Of a DNA stretch of 64,000 nt, positions 43,550 to 56,139 are shown in pieces (within the stretch, counting starts at the first letter, position 1; each line of letters opens with the position of its first letter). Source of the DNA: Congeria kusceri (lineage: Eukaryota; Mollusca; Bivalvia; Myida; Dreissenidae); assembly GCA_027627225.1 (NCBI GenBank), contig CM051034.1, forward strand, positions 19,652,480 to 19,716,479. Direction: 5' to 3'. Both the position numbers and the translations under genes were made by a program. The notes under the pieces were generated by a model. That model saw only the letters and a program-made list of their open reading frames with translations. It was not told the origin of the DNA and ran no database searches.

Positions 43550-43640
43550 GTCTCACCATATAACTTATTTTTGAATTCAGTGGGAAAATATTAAAGCAAA
43601 TTATTGGTGTTCCAATGGGTACTAACTTCTGGAAAAGACA
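43550..43640 (+). pseudogene. Reverse transcriptase fragment (GxPMGTN motif)
   Basis: GKILKQIIGVPMGTNF matches the conserved QIIGIPMGTN block of a widespread invertebrate RT family. It is cut off just after the motif. It is probably the same element type as 44577-44816. Confidence 0.55.
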
Positions 43641-44429
43641 CAACCAGAGGTCTTCGAGGTTAACATCTGCGTTGACAAATGTTTCAAACAAACAAAGAAG
43701 ATATGACAATTTACGATCAGGACGCACGAACGCTGTTTCACGTGGTATGCTAATTAGGGATAATTTTGATAATCTGTTATCATATATTTGTAGTTGCTGC
43801 CTTGTAATAAATATGTTTTTGTCACCACATCATGCATTCAAACATTTTAAATATGTATTAAAATATTAGATTGACTTGTTACACTTATTATAAGGAAAAA
43901 TGCATTGCACCGTTAGTTTAAATCTTCAAATTACATCGTGAAATTCTAGAATCGCTCTATTGAGGCTGATCTGTTTTTGATTACTCAATTAATTTCCACG
44001 TATCGTATCTCAGCATCTTTTCTTCGTATTTGCTTAACATAAAAATGATGTGCACATCCACATGTAGTCAGCGAGCGGTGGTTGACGCATTCAGAATGCT
44101 ATAGACAAATGTACGGGTCAACTGGTTTATTGCATTTAAATTTTTCATTACATACTTGCACTAACACAATACAATTTAACAACTAATTGTAATAAAATAA
44201 GCGAAACATTAAACTCCAAACCAATATTTAGTTTGTGTTACCCATATTAGTAAATAAAAAATAAAATCTTTGGGACTCAAAAACGTATTTATAATTTTTT
44301 CATTTGGGTATTCTTTTCTGTGAGTGTGTGATCTTAAATTTTGATATATTTTCACAAGCAAAGATCGGTAATGTTTGATCAACAGGGATTCATCAAATTT
44401 TAATTATAATTTACCCTAAAGTACTTCCA

Positions 44430-44525
44430 AATTATATTATTCATGGTCCAATGGAGATATGATAGATTATAATTTGGGGTGTACATTTCGCAATTAGTTC
44501 GATATGCAAAAGCTTGCTCATGAGT
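44430..44525 (+). repeat. Second copy of the 96-bp spacer repeat
   Basis: Same as 42978-43073, from CCAAATTATATTATTCATGG to AAAAGCTTGCTCATGAG. Confidence 0.92.
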
Positions 44526-44576
44526 TAAAGATTGCAATGGCCGTAACCTAACTCTAACTAAGAAATTATTAAAACA

Positions 44577-44816
44577 ATGTTTTTATATCATAATCTACGC
44601 AATAAGCTTGCTAAATTCTATACAAAATATAGTGTTTTAGTTTCTAAATGCAACGTTTCTTTGAAGTGGCTCTTAACTAACGGAATATCCCACCCATCAT
44701 TTTACAGTGATATTTTGAAACGTGTTCGCAAATGTAAATATGTTAAAGTGAATGCTAAACGTATGCTTAATAATTTGGTACACTCTTTCATATCAAAGGA
44801 TATAGTGCGCTTATAA
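44577..44816 (+). pseudogene. Reverse transcriptase C-terminal fragment
   Basis: LRNKLAKFYTKYSVLVSK then NGISHPSFYSDILKRVRK matches the post-catalytic segment of the GxPMGTN-type RT family and the minus-strand remnant at 8945-9150. No catalytic motif is included. Confidence 0.6.
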
Positions 44817-44883
44817 TAAAAACACATGCTTATTGGTTTTCGATACTGAAGTTCTTTCATCGTTAGAAAGTTGGTAGTTTTAA

Positions 44884-45152
44884 TCTGGGCTCATATCCAC
44901 AAAGCTCCTAAGGAAAATCTTAACTTAAGTTATACTTAAGTTAAAATTTCAAATACCATTTTCTATGTCAAAATCTTTGTTTTCTTATTTAAATATGGTA
45001 CCATTAGAAGCATGTGTTGATTCTTTACCAGAATTAAATAAGTTAACACAAAATAAACTTTAAATGAAACAGCCAGAGACTTAAGGACTTTTATAATTTT
45101 AAGAAATTTACTTAAAATTTCCCTAAGGAGCTTTGTGGATACGAGCCCAGGT
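44884..45152. repeat. MITE with about 40-bp terminal inverted repeats
   Basis: Left end CTGGGCTCATATCCACAAAG, right end complement CTGGGCTCGTATCCACAAAG, followed in both by CTCCT-AGG-AAAT-TTAA. It is about 267 bp with no ORF. The terminal sequence is one I associate with repeats in several aquatic animals. Confidence 0.85.
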
Positions 45153-45289
45153 GGATAAGTAACTCTAACTTTTTTTGCGTTTAAAAATTATGACGTCATC
45201 GGGTGCATTGTGCGTTTCTGGACTACGTCATAATTAAAATATGTCTACTGTCTCAGTCACGAAGCGTAAGATTATCTAGTATATATATA

Positions 45290-46127
45290 TGACGTACTAT
45301 GAGGGTCGTAAATGTAAGACCCTGTATGATACAGCATCATACTTGTATGTTCGGTATGATACAGGGTCGTACAGGTATGTTTCTGGGACATACATAAACG
45401 TTCAGTATGATACAGGGTCGTACACGTCTGTTCCAGCATCATACATGTATGTTCGGTATGATACAGGGTCGTACATAGTATGATACAGGGTCGTACACAT
45501 CTGTTCCAGCATCATTCATGTCTGTTCAGTACGATACAGGGTCGTACATAGTATCATACAGGGTCGTACGCGTTTGTTCCAGCATCATACATGTATGTTC
45601 GGTATGATACAGGGTCGTACATAGTATGATACAGGGTCGTACACGTCTGTTCCAGCATCGTACATGTCTGTTCAGTATGATACAGGGTCGTACAAAGTAT
45701 GATACAGGGTCGTACGCGTCTGTTCCAGCATCATACATGTATGTTTGGTATGATACAGGGTCGTGCATAGTAACATACAGGGTTCTACACGTCTGTTCCT
45801 GCATCATACATGTATGTTTGGTATGATACAGGGTCGTACATAGTATCATACAGGGTCGTACGCGTCTGTTCCAGCATCATATATGTCTGTTCAGTATGAT
45901 ACAGGGTCGTACAAAGTATGATACAGGGGCGTACACGTCTGTACCTGCATCATACATGTCTGTTCAGTATGATACAGGGTCGTACATAGTATGATACAGG
46001 GTCGTACACGTCTGTTCCAGCATCATACATGTATGTTCGGTATGATACAGGGTCGTACATAGTATCATACAGGGTCGTACACGTCTGTTCCAGCATCATA
46101 CATGTATGTTCGGTATTATACTAAACA
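45290..46127 (+). repeat. 73-bp satellite array
   Basis: The ACGTCTGTTCCAGCATCATA landmark recurs at 45423, 45496, 45569, 45642, 45715, 45788, 45861, 45934, 46007 and 46080, exactly 73 bp each time. Each unit holds two GTATGATACAGGGTCGTAC subunits. Degenerate copies extend left to about 45290. The ORFs through it are artefacts. Confidence 0.97.
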
Positions 46128-46289
46128 CCGCGTAAAAATGACCAATCGTAAACGTGTTTACATATTAAGTCCCATAATGCATTTCAGACTTTGGCGCCAT
46201 GTCTATAATAATCTTTTAATCGGTCACTTCTGTTATCGGTATAATACAACTGGTGTTTGTATAGAACGTGAATATTGTACATAGCGGTC

Positions 46290-48335
46290 TTATTATATTG
46301 AACGTTATCATTGTTTTTTATTTCTTGGTAGCTTCGTTATTAAATTTGTGTGATATACTCAAACTATTTTAGAAATCGATATTGGAGATGTGAATTCGTG
46401 ACAATAATAAATTATCTAAGTATTTAAGTAAGTAAGTAAATTTAAGTATAAATAGTGTTGTTTTTTTTCAGTTCTTTTTTTGGATGCAACTTTGAATTAA
46501 GAGCTTAATTAATCTGCGTGTTGTATTTGAAATAGAAAAGGAAATGTTGGCCTGATTTTCCGTTCATGCTTTTAGGGGTATATCTATTATTTTAATTTCG
46601 AAATCCATGAGATATGCCAAATTGCCAATATAAGCTATGGAAATTTACCTGGAAAAAATGCCACGTAGATTTAGATTAAAGAGGCAGAAGTTGTTAGACT
46701 ATCAGAAGTATCACTTTGAGGTCGGCGTAACGTCGGAGAACAATAAACTATGGGGTTACGGCTGAAGTTTTGGTTGTCATGGAACTAAATATTAAATCTT
46801 ATAAGGATCGAGCAGTTAACCAATATAAGAAAACAATAATGAGCTAATGACCCATCGCAATAACAAAAAGGAGCCGAACATCAAAAAGACAGGCCTGTTT
46901 ATTTTCAGCGAAGGTGCGCTTCCTCGTTTTCAGCGAAGGTGCGCTTCCTCATTTAACAAAACATGCATATGTATAATAAACAAGAGCTGGCTGAGGACAG
47001 CGCGCTCCACAATTCAACTGCTTTGTAAGAATTATGGTACATGCCGCAGGCCTTATATGAACCACTCTAGTCATGCCGCCCAAAAGGTTTGAGGCATGTA
47101 TGCTGTTCAGTTTTTAAGTAGTGTCAAATTTGTTAAAACTTGAACAAAGCTGTTAAAGAACAAACCATCTGAGTATGTAAGCCAAAGCAGATGGACTGGA
47201 CGCAGGAACATTTCGTACTATAAACAAGGCCAGCAAGTTTGTTGATTGTTCTTGTATGGTTTTAAAGTAATATCCATTCCTTATATAATTTTACCAAAGT
47301 TCAAACGGGTTAAGGCTTGGATCTTCAACAGTATTTGAGAAATATCAATTTCTTAAACACTTAAACGAAATGTTCTAACTACAAAAAAGGCAATAATTAT
47401 GAAATTGTGTTAGCGAGGGTTACAGGACTTGTCATAGGCATGTATCTCATGGCTATAATGAAGGCGTGTAAGTTTGAGGCTTGTATCTTAATGGATTTAA
47501 ATTTCTATATTTATTCTTAAAAACTGTAACCAATGCGGACGCCAACGCCGGGGCGAGTGCGATAGCTCCCCTAATTCATCGAATAGTGGAACTAAAAACT
47601 GTCTTAAATAACATTTTTGTATTATCACGATCACGAGTACTTGACTAGCACTTGATTCTATCGACATTTCAAAAGTTTACTCACAATGAACTACATGTGT
47701 TTGCATTTATTCCCATTTCATACGAGTAGATAAATCAAAAACGTAGTTAATCAAGTTACGTAAAAGAGAAAACTGCCCTAGATGAGTATAGAGTATAATA
47801 CATTTATATACCGGTATACCTCTTTAAGTAATTCACAATGTTAGAAGATGTTTAACATATTTAAATAGCAATTTTTTCTCTTAATTAATGTCGGAATAAA
47901 ATATACATGTATAAATAGTCGGTTGTGTTATATGATAAATATATTTTGTTTCATTTTTTTTTTTGGCAAACGTGCGGGATTTCCAGTTTTTCTTTTTATA
48001 ACGCATTTGAGAATCCAAACTGCCGAATCCCGGAAGAAATAACAAAAAAGGTTTGTAACGATAGTTTGACTTTTCATTTTCTATTCTTATATTGATTATA
48101 AATGTCCGTGTTTACCATTTATCACGTCTGTGTAATATTTTCATTTTAAGCTCACTCTTTTTGATCGCTTATTGTCCGTTGTCTGTCTTGAGTCGCTCGT
48201 AGCCAACATGTACCGTGTGAACACTAAAGAAACTAGGTCACTTGGGCAAATTGAAGAAAATGCCCCTGAACACTGTAGAGGCCACACTTTTGCAAAATCA
48301 ACATGAAACTTGCTCAGTACATATGTTCGTATGAT
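46290..48335. other. Intergenic AT-rich DNA
   Basis: A 24-bp direct doublet (CAGCGAAGGTGCGCTTCCTC) lies at 46907-46952, and a common repeat tail (GGACGCCAACGCCGGGGCGA) near 47540. No gene supported. Confidence 0.5.
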
Positions 48336-48339
48336 ATCT

Positions 48340-49580
48340 CGATCAAGTTTGAAAATGTTGCCGCTCCGTTGAAAAATATGGTCACCAGGGGGCGGAGCAG
48401 CCTGTAACCACCGGCTGGATTTCCAAATGATTTCATTTAAATGTTTCTTGGTCCAAATTCCTTAAAATAGTTTTGATTTGTTTAAAAACATGGCTGCCAG
48501 GGGTTGAGCAGATTTTTCTTATATTACAAACCGCTTGCTGGATTTTAAATTCATTTCACAGAAATGGCCCTCGGATAACATATACCAAATTCATTCAAAT
48601 CATTTTGATTTGTTAAACAACATGGCGACCAGGAGACGGGGAAGTGTTACGTATATGGCTATATAGAAAACAATTTTTTAGAAAGCGCATGCTGGATTTT
48701 AAACTAATTTCATAGAAATGGTCTTTGGGTAGCTCGTTACTAAATTCCTTGAAATCAGTTTGACTCTTAAAGGGACTATGTCAACGAAAAATTGGGTTCC
48801 TATTGCACTATAAATTATATTATCGAAGTGCGATATGCTAAGATAAGTACATTAAATGAAGAATAAATAATATAATACATGCGTTATCATTCTTGGTACG
48901 GAGTCATTTGTAAACTATGGTTAAACAAAATGCTCACAATTGTGACGTCAAAATATAAGCATGAAATAAGCCAAACAAACACGACCAAAATTATAAATTG
49001 ATTTTGATCTCAGAATGCGAAAACTCTTTTTCCGATTATATATACCATATTTAACCGCTATTACATGCTAGTTTCAATATCTTTATTTCAGATTTTTTTA
49101 ACGAAATTGTAACCTTGAGGCCCTTGTCGCTGACAAAGGGACAGCGGGGGTGCAGGACAGTTTTTGTATATGGCTACATTGAAAAAAAAAATCTTAAAAA
49201 ACTTGCTTGATTTCGAAGTAATTGTATAAAAAAATGTCCCCAATGCAAGATTAACTGAAATTATTTTCATTCGTTATAAAACGTGGCCACCAGAATGCGA
49301 GGTTCTTTTCCAAATGTTGAAATATGTTTGTGTATTAGTTGGATTTTGACAATAGTTCACGAAAATGTCCCTTGGGGCACCCTGTTCCAAATTCTTTTTA
49401 AAAAAAACAAATTATTTGTTAAAAATTCGTGGCTGCTAATGGGCAGGGCAGTTTTGCTTATATGGCTTTATTAAAAACTTTTAAAGTCTGAAACAACTTG
49501 CTGGATTTCGAAATAGTTGCGTGTGTAACTATCTACCAAAGTCCTTTAAATAATTGTGTTATACTAAAACATTCATGGCT
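48340..49580 (-). repeat. Degenerate tandem repeat related to 26795-27470, interrupted by a family A element
   Basis: Units with CGCTCCGTTGAAAAATATGG, ACCAGGGGGCGGAGCAG and GCTGGATTT recur at about 48365, 48490, 48620, 49140, 49290 and 49440. Orientation is opposite to 26795-27470. Confidence 0.65.
48771..49135 (+). repeat. TTAA-type repeat family A, copy A3
   Basis: Starts AGGGACTATGTCAACGAAAA right after TTAA (48767-48770). The tRNA-like half is deleted (CTTGGTACGGAGTCATTTG joins directly), and the other end reads CCCTTGTCGCTGACAAAGGG. Inserted in the middle of a tandem repeat. Confidence 0.7.
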
Positions 49581-50120
49581 GTCAGTGGATTATCGTTAAA
49601 GATACTGAACTCCAGATGGGCCTAAAAATGGGCGTTGTTGTAGTTATGCCTTAACGTTAAAACATGCGTAAAACCATCACTGTTTGTATAGAAAACGATA
49701 AAATACTGTCACAAATTGTATATTTCATATACCAAAAGCTCGCACTTTCCTTGAACTCGGCATTCCCGATTTAAAAATACTGCTGCTTTTCCCAATACAC
49801 GCATACACGCACCTGGTTGAAGAGTGCGCATGAGCGACTTGACAAACCTAAACTGTCAGGTGATTATCCTAAATATAAACAGCGCTAGTTTTAGACTGTT
49901 GGCGGAAACCAACGGTCTTTTGAGAGGGTAATTTCCAAAACAGCTATCGCGGAAAACTACTTCTTTTCTTAGCAGGCTAGAAGTCAGTAAATCGAAACCA
50001 GAAAGGGTCCTTCTTCAAAGCAGCAACATTTCACACCGGTTTTATTTTCATTTTACATTTTCATTATTTAAGATAATGTATGCAATATGTATTATAATGT
50101 GCATAACATGTGATTTATTT

Positions 50121-51162
50121 AAGTAGTGCACAAAAACAGGCTATTTTTCTTATTGCTTACATATATATACCTTTAAAATGATACCAAAACATATCATTTA
50201 AACTGTATTTTACAAATTCTATGCATCCTGCACTCCACCATATGTGCTTCTTATCTAACAAACATGTAACCCTGAGAATGTGACTTCCGTTTTGGGGTAA
50301 TAAGATCTTTATCGGTTATTCTGGCCTTTGCAGATTGACTTGTTAACTGGCATGTATATAATTCCGTTTGCATAAGATAATTTCGTTACTTACAAATTAG
50401 TTTTCATTATGATGTTGTATACTATTGAATAAGAAGCCAAATTATAAAGTTTAAAGGTAGGAAATTGAACTTCATTCAAACAACTGTTTTGTTTTAACAA
50501 AAAGGCACCCATAATTCTCATTTTTATAGTTTCTTTTGTCGGCAACAGTCTTTCTACGCGATGAGCTGCCCGGCTAGTAGTGTTGTGCCGATTAATCATT
50601 TTAACTCTAGTGTTTCTGGCCCGATCCATCCAAGATTTCATGACGACGGATGACAGACGAAGCATGATAGGTCCCCTATACCAATTGCTCACCAAGCTCA
50701 CCAGCTAAAAATAAACAAAATCAATAAAAGGCTAATCTATATGTATTGCTTATTTTTCAGACCCTTAGCCATTACATGTTTTATCTACGCCATGTTTGTT
50801 GCATTTTATATAAATTAATTTTGCATTTTTGTACCCAACACAAGATCAAGATTTATAGTTTTGTGCGGTTGCTTAACTTTTCAATAATTAATATATCTGA
50901 TATGATTCTTGTCAATAGTCCAGCGCTTTAGTAGGTAAATGCAGTTTACAAACTGTATTTACAAAAACATGTTTAGGTCTAATTACCCCAAAACGGAAGT
51001 CACATCCTCAGGGTTACATGCTGTCAGTTAGATAATAAGCACATGTGGCTGAGTGCAGGATGCATATAATTTGTAAAATACAGATTAAATGATATGTTTT
51101 GGTATCATTTTAAAGGTATATATGTAAGCAATAAGAAAAAAGGCTGTTTTTTGCACTACTTG
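50121..51162. repeat. Inverted repeat, 180-bp arms, 680-bp spacer
   Basis: 50121-50300 and 50981-51162 are reverse complements at high identity (AAGTAGTGCA ... CTTCCGTTTTGGGGTAAT). The spacer carries a 103-codon minus-strand ORF (50390-50701). Matching ACACCGGTTTT at 50034 and 51239 may mark outer ends, but the intervening sequence diverges. Confidence 0.85.
50390..50701 (-). CDS. Unrecognised 103-codon ORF inside an inverted repeat
   Basis: Basic composition (SRAAHRVERLLPTKETIKMR). A possible acceptor (TTTATTTTTAG) lies just upstream on the minus strand. No family recognised. It could be a captured exon or a chance ORF. Confidence 0.25.
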   Translation of the reverse strand: MSLVSNWYRGPIMLRLSSVVMKSWMDRARNTRVKMINRHNTTSRAAHRVERLLPTKETIKMRIMGAFLLKQNSCLNEVQFPTFKLYNLASYSIVYNIIMKTNL

Positions 51163-51644
51163 TTTGTCTAGTGGTTCCCAGCTTCATAACTTTTGGCCCA
51201 TGTATTCATGCGCAAAATGGCAGCCTCCATGCCCGTCAAAACCGGTGTGTTTTTTCTAAGGTAAATATTTTGAGTTACAACGCATAGAATTTTTTGACAT
51301 GCTGTTTTTTCAAAAGGTTATGTCCTCATCTTTCCAACAATGTATGGTGATATATTGGAAATTAGCTTGGTCATGGTGAAAAGTGAGATCAAATTTTGAA
51401 TATTTTATATGTAGCAAAGAAGGAATTTATTTGCGTATGCGTAACGTTTATGCCTATTTCCTTCATAATTGCTATATAAATCAGACACATATTTATTTCC
51501 ACACTAAATACAATAATGTAAATCATTGAAACGTTGGAGTAAATGGTGTTTTTCCTTTACTTTCAAGAATCCTGATTAATCGATTATTTAGTCAGAACTT
51601 GTTGCTGATTAATCGAATAAAATTGTGGACACTGATTAACAACA

Positions 51645-51815
51645 CTACCGGCTAGCGCAGTAGTTAGTACACTCGCTTCTCACCTAGGCTGCCTGTCTTC
51701 GCTTCCCACTCGGCACAAGTTAGTTTGGTTGGTGGTCACCATACCGGACAGGTGGGGTTTCCTCCGGGTAATCTGGCTTCCCCAACAGCACAAGACCACC
51801 CCAAAATTAACAAAT
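51645..51815 (+). repeat. tRNA-derived SINE with conserved central domain
   Basis: The head CTAGCGCAGTAGTTAGTACAC (A box) is followed by TCTTCGCTTCCCACTC (degenerate B box). The body has ACCGGACAGGTGGGGTTTCC, TCCGGGTAATCTGGCTTCCC and CAGCACAAGACCACCCC, similar to a central domain I recall from metazoan SINE superfamilies. Confidence 0.7.
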
Positions 51816-51829
51816 ATTTCAGTAAAAAA

Positions 51830-54700
51830 GATAAATAGCTGGATAATGCAGATTTTAATCAAAATTCGTCCCAACTTTTGACGAGTCTAAAAGTAAATTG
51901 AGCAGGGGTGCTGGGACACATCTCGGATCCTCACATAATGCAGAAAGGAGCTAATACACTTCGAAAATACATACAATTACTCGTTTGCAGACGCTATAGA
52001 ATTTAGAACGATAAAACTGTTTAAACTGACCGGACAGGCACTATAATGGATGCATTAGAAACTAAACACTTTTTATGCAAGCGTTATGGTATTCAGTTAC
52101 GTTTCGTTAAATATAACTAAGGCTAAGGCGATCATCAGTTCAAATAATATGATAGGAAATATAGGGGACACAAGTTTACGAGCATTATGTACAATATTTT
52201 GTTGTTGAAATGCATCGTTTTAAAGTGTGTACCTTTATGAACGATCTTACAACAGACGTAGTGCCATAAATACAAATAAACAAATAGAGTTAATCAGCAT
52301 ATATTTCTATTTGAAATGACATACAAGTTAAGAACAAACTTTGCTATAAAACGCATAATTTTATATTTTTAAAAACAAAATTTTTTTCGGCTGTACAGCC
52401 TGAAACTCCAATACATGCCTTGACTCGCAAGTTGTTTTGGTTTACACACTACTAATAAATAGTTCAAAAGTTGACAGTCGTATTTGTTTATGTATTCGTT
52501 ACTTTATTTGGATCTGTGTCATTTATATGCTTTTCTGCCGGCTTTCAAGTTATATTGTCAATTTAATCTAATTTTGAAAATAATTGAAAGATTTGTTCAT
52601 ACCCACTTTAAGAATATCTTAGATATTTTGTATATTTAGCATCGTGTAATGTAACTGGATGATGAAAATGACCGTTAGTTCCATTAAACTATATTGAAAG
52701 CAATTATTTGAGTACATGCTTCTTAAAAGTTAATAACACATTTTCTATAGCGTAGTTTAATTTCAAGAGTTTGAATGTCAAAGTACTGACTAAGATTAAC
52801 TTATTCATTTAATTATTTAAAAAAACACACAGACACTCATTTTGCCTTTTTTTCAAATGAAATGTGCGTGTATTTTTCAACAATATTAGTGGAATTTATT
52901 AAGTGACCACTATTGGTATTTCAGATCAGGAACGAAGACATGTTTCGAGTACTGCAAACAAGTTGAATTAAAGTTTATTGAGCAAAGTGGTGTCACGCAA
53001 TATAAACTGATCTTGGACTCTTTGTGTCAATTTACTACAAGAACGGGTTTTTGAGAAACAATAGTAGTATGAAAACTAACGAGTTATTTCCCTTAGTTGT
53101 AACATCTCCATTATAGGTATGGTTCGATCAGCTGAATCTTTGTTTACGTACTTTTCGAGTTGTTTTTAAATAAGATGATGGATAGCTCAAGCGATTCATA
53201 GCTGGACGAACGTACACCATCAAGCAGGGAAACTCCAACCAACCCGAGTACATGCAAAATTAATTTTATCCTACCACTAAATGATTTTATAGAAGGAAAC
53301 TCTACCTGTCACATAAACTTTTGCTTTATCTGACAGGCAAGGTTTATCTGACACCCTCTTGAATATACTTTTGACGGACTACTTTTACCAGGAATGTGAG
53401 TGACGTCATAAACAAGTAATTCTAAAGGTTACGAAATGGGGCGATATTTAACAGTTCATCTATTGGTGGAAATAAGACACTAAACATTCAGTAATTACAT
53501 TTTATTATACACCTTACAATAAATACTACATTACAATAAATTAAATAGTAACACATTTGTAGAGGAAAAAGAATCAATAACAGTTAGCTATCGACACAAT
53601 ACAGGTAGTTTCGGTTTAAAATAACTCGCCAAAATTCGCGTGCGCGTAATGACGAAATCAAATGTTTTACGTAATTCAGTTGAGTTTTAAGTTTACACAG
53701 TGTTGGAACTTAAAAAGAGCAATCAGATTACAATCTTTAGTGTTTCTGTGTTTTTTGGATGGATTATGATAATAAGATTTATATCAAAAAGTGTATCCAT
53801 GGAACATATGGCTCGAATGGAACCGGTGAGATTAATTCCATTTCAATTTTCTATAAGTCGAGTGTATTCCGAGCTGGATTGTTGTGGGTGGAGAACAGAG
53901 TTGCCATCATAAGGTGTTAGATCTAGTAATTTGGATGCAGTCTTCGATTAGTTTACGTTTGAAAGGAAATTTACATAAAGGGTTATTTCTTTGATGAATA
54001 AACCGTTTCTTTGTTGGTTGATCAAAGAAAGTCTATCCACTAAGAATTACTCGCTTACACCAACTGTTTTAAAAGGAATAGAAGGATTATGTTTGCACTT
54101 TTATCGATCATGCCATGTGCGGATTAACAACTCACTATGGAAGCTAGAACCTCTGTAAAACTGGACTACACGACGTTTTTATCAATGAAAAAATCGGGTG
54201 AGTAAGGTGTATTTCATTTTTAATTTTATGCTGTGTCATTCTGGAATAATTGAGTCACACGAGTTGTGTGTGTATATTTTGAAAGATAATAGAAATGGTA
54301 TATAATAAACATCTCGACGAAGATAAATCCTGCATATACACTTTTGCAAAGTTAAAATTGCCAGCCATTTTGGTCTTTTGTTGTTGAACAGTTTGGTCGA
54401 AACACGGACTTGCATTTGAATAAAACCTTCTTTTATCTACTGTAGTGTGTAGCATTTTGGCATGGTGAACATATTTGAAACGAAGCATATGGCGATATTT
54501 TATCTTGTTACACTGCGGTTTGCATTGAATTGTTTCGGACTATTTCGAGTGGCGGAAACATCATGAATATATTCCAAATATATTCCATATTACTACGCAA
54601 GGTTAGATTCAGTAAATTTAATGCGTTTTTTGAGTATTGTTTCAAATAATTAAACGTTAATAGTGTGTTTGTTAAACATAAAATAAATAAATAAAAATAT
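51830..54700. other. Intergenic AT-rich DNA
   Basis: No gene, RNA or repeat that I can support. Short ORFs at 53700-53912 and 54255-54488 (minus) are unremarkable. Confidence 0.5.
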
Positions 54701-54703
54701 GGT

Positions 54704-54866
54704 AGGATAAATAGAATATTAGGTTAGTGTCTTTGTGTACTTGAATTTATCCGACTCGTCTCCGAAAGGCTTACACGGCTCGGCAAGCCTCGCCGTGTAA
54801 ACCTTTCTTTAACTCGTCGGATAAATTCAAGTACACTTAGACACTAACCTAATATTCTCTATATTT
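54704..54866. repeat. Near-perfect 163-bp palindrome
   Basis: The left arm ATAAATAGAATATTAGGTTA ... CTTGAATTTATCCGAC and the right arm are reverse complements with few mismatches over about 75 bp. The centre is CTCGGCAAGCCTCG near 54786. No ORF. Confidence 0.93.
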
Positions 54867-54869
54867 ATT

Positions 54870-55480
54870 TAGATCTATCATTGTAGTTGGGTGATTACAG
54901 ATTTAAAACCCATTATTGCCCAAAATACATTAGATCTACTGCCTTTCACAAAAAATACAATAATCATAAAACATAGATCATTATATGATGATATGCAGCC
55001 TATTTTATTGACAAGAAGCTAAGATGCAAGCGGATATAAATGGCCCTTTCTCATTTTGTTAGACAAACAAACGGACACTGCAGATTTCTATGTAAACACA
55101 GTGTGTAAAATGCGGATCTTTTTTATTTTATGTTTACGGTTTTACGGGAACTTTTTTTTTTAATTGAGGCGGGAGTGGGGGAATAATAAAAATAAAATCA
55201 CTTTTTACAACACTTGACAAAAATATACAATATAATTTAAAAGAGGAGCATTTATTTATTTTCAAATTGAAGATTTTTTTAACAGTCAAGGCTAAAAAGA
55301 AGCTCTTTTAAAGTTAATTCATTAGTTTGAAACTCTTTAAATAAGTGTTGGAACAGATACAATTAGTGCTCTATAGTTTTCCAAACATTTAGATGTCATT
55401 ACAAGCATAGTATGTGACAAATCAACTTTTAGTTGTGCAAGTCTGATAGAAATCCACCCTTTATGGCTAAGTAACAGCCT
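54870..55480. other. Intergenic AT-rich DNA
   Basis: No supported feature. Confidence 0.5.
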
Positions 55481-55489
55481 GGACAGAAA

Positions 55490-56135
55490 CCAATTTTTTA
55501 ACTATGAACTCAAAATGTGACTATGACCTTGGTGAAAGGAACTTGAGTTCTGTATGCAACACATCATCTCCCGGGCATTACCATGTATCACCAGGCTATC
55601 TATTATATGTAGTTTGCAATCTGAATAATAAGATAATAACACCAGTGTTGGAAATTTGTGATTGCTACATGTAAAATCTACGGTTGTAGTAAACAGCAAT
55701 AGTCACTAGTTGTTTGTGTTATACTTGAGTCATATTTTACATATGTTCCCTTCATATTTGATAGTGGCAAAATAATCAAAACACAATATTTTCCGAATAA
55801 TAGAAAGTAGAATTCCCATCTTTAAGCACAACTACACATAACAATCATGACATAACAAATGTTAACAATCAGAACAAGTTTCAAGACAATCCATTGGAAA
55901 CTATGAGTTGCACTTACAAGGAATTTTCCCTGGATATTCAATAGAGAAAACATAATCAAAGGGCCATAACTTGGAAAAATGCAGGAGAAAAATTTGAATC
56001 TCTTTCATTAACGCACAACTACACATTACCCAATAGAATGCAGACAATTTTCAAGAAAATCTGTTGGAAACTGTATGAAAAGTTGCATTCACAAAGTTTT
56101 GCTAACAGACAGACAGCCGGACGACCAGTGGTATA
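55490..56135. repeat. Dispersed bivalve-type repeats
   Basis: 55500-55600 resembles a unit of 34370-34745. The GGGCCATAACTTGGA ... CACAACTACACAT-ACCC ... AAGTTGCATTCACAA segment at 55950-56100 recurs in diverged form at 62840-63000. Confidence 0.55.
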
Positions 56136-56139
56136 CATG

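Noticed and set aside
45289..45849. ORFs on both strands of the satellite (64-107 codons)
   Set aside because: Open only because of the repeat; no start context, domain or splice support.
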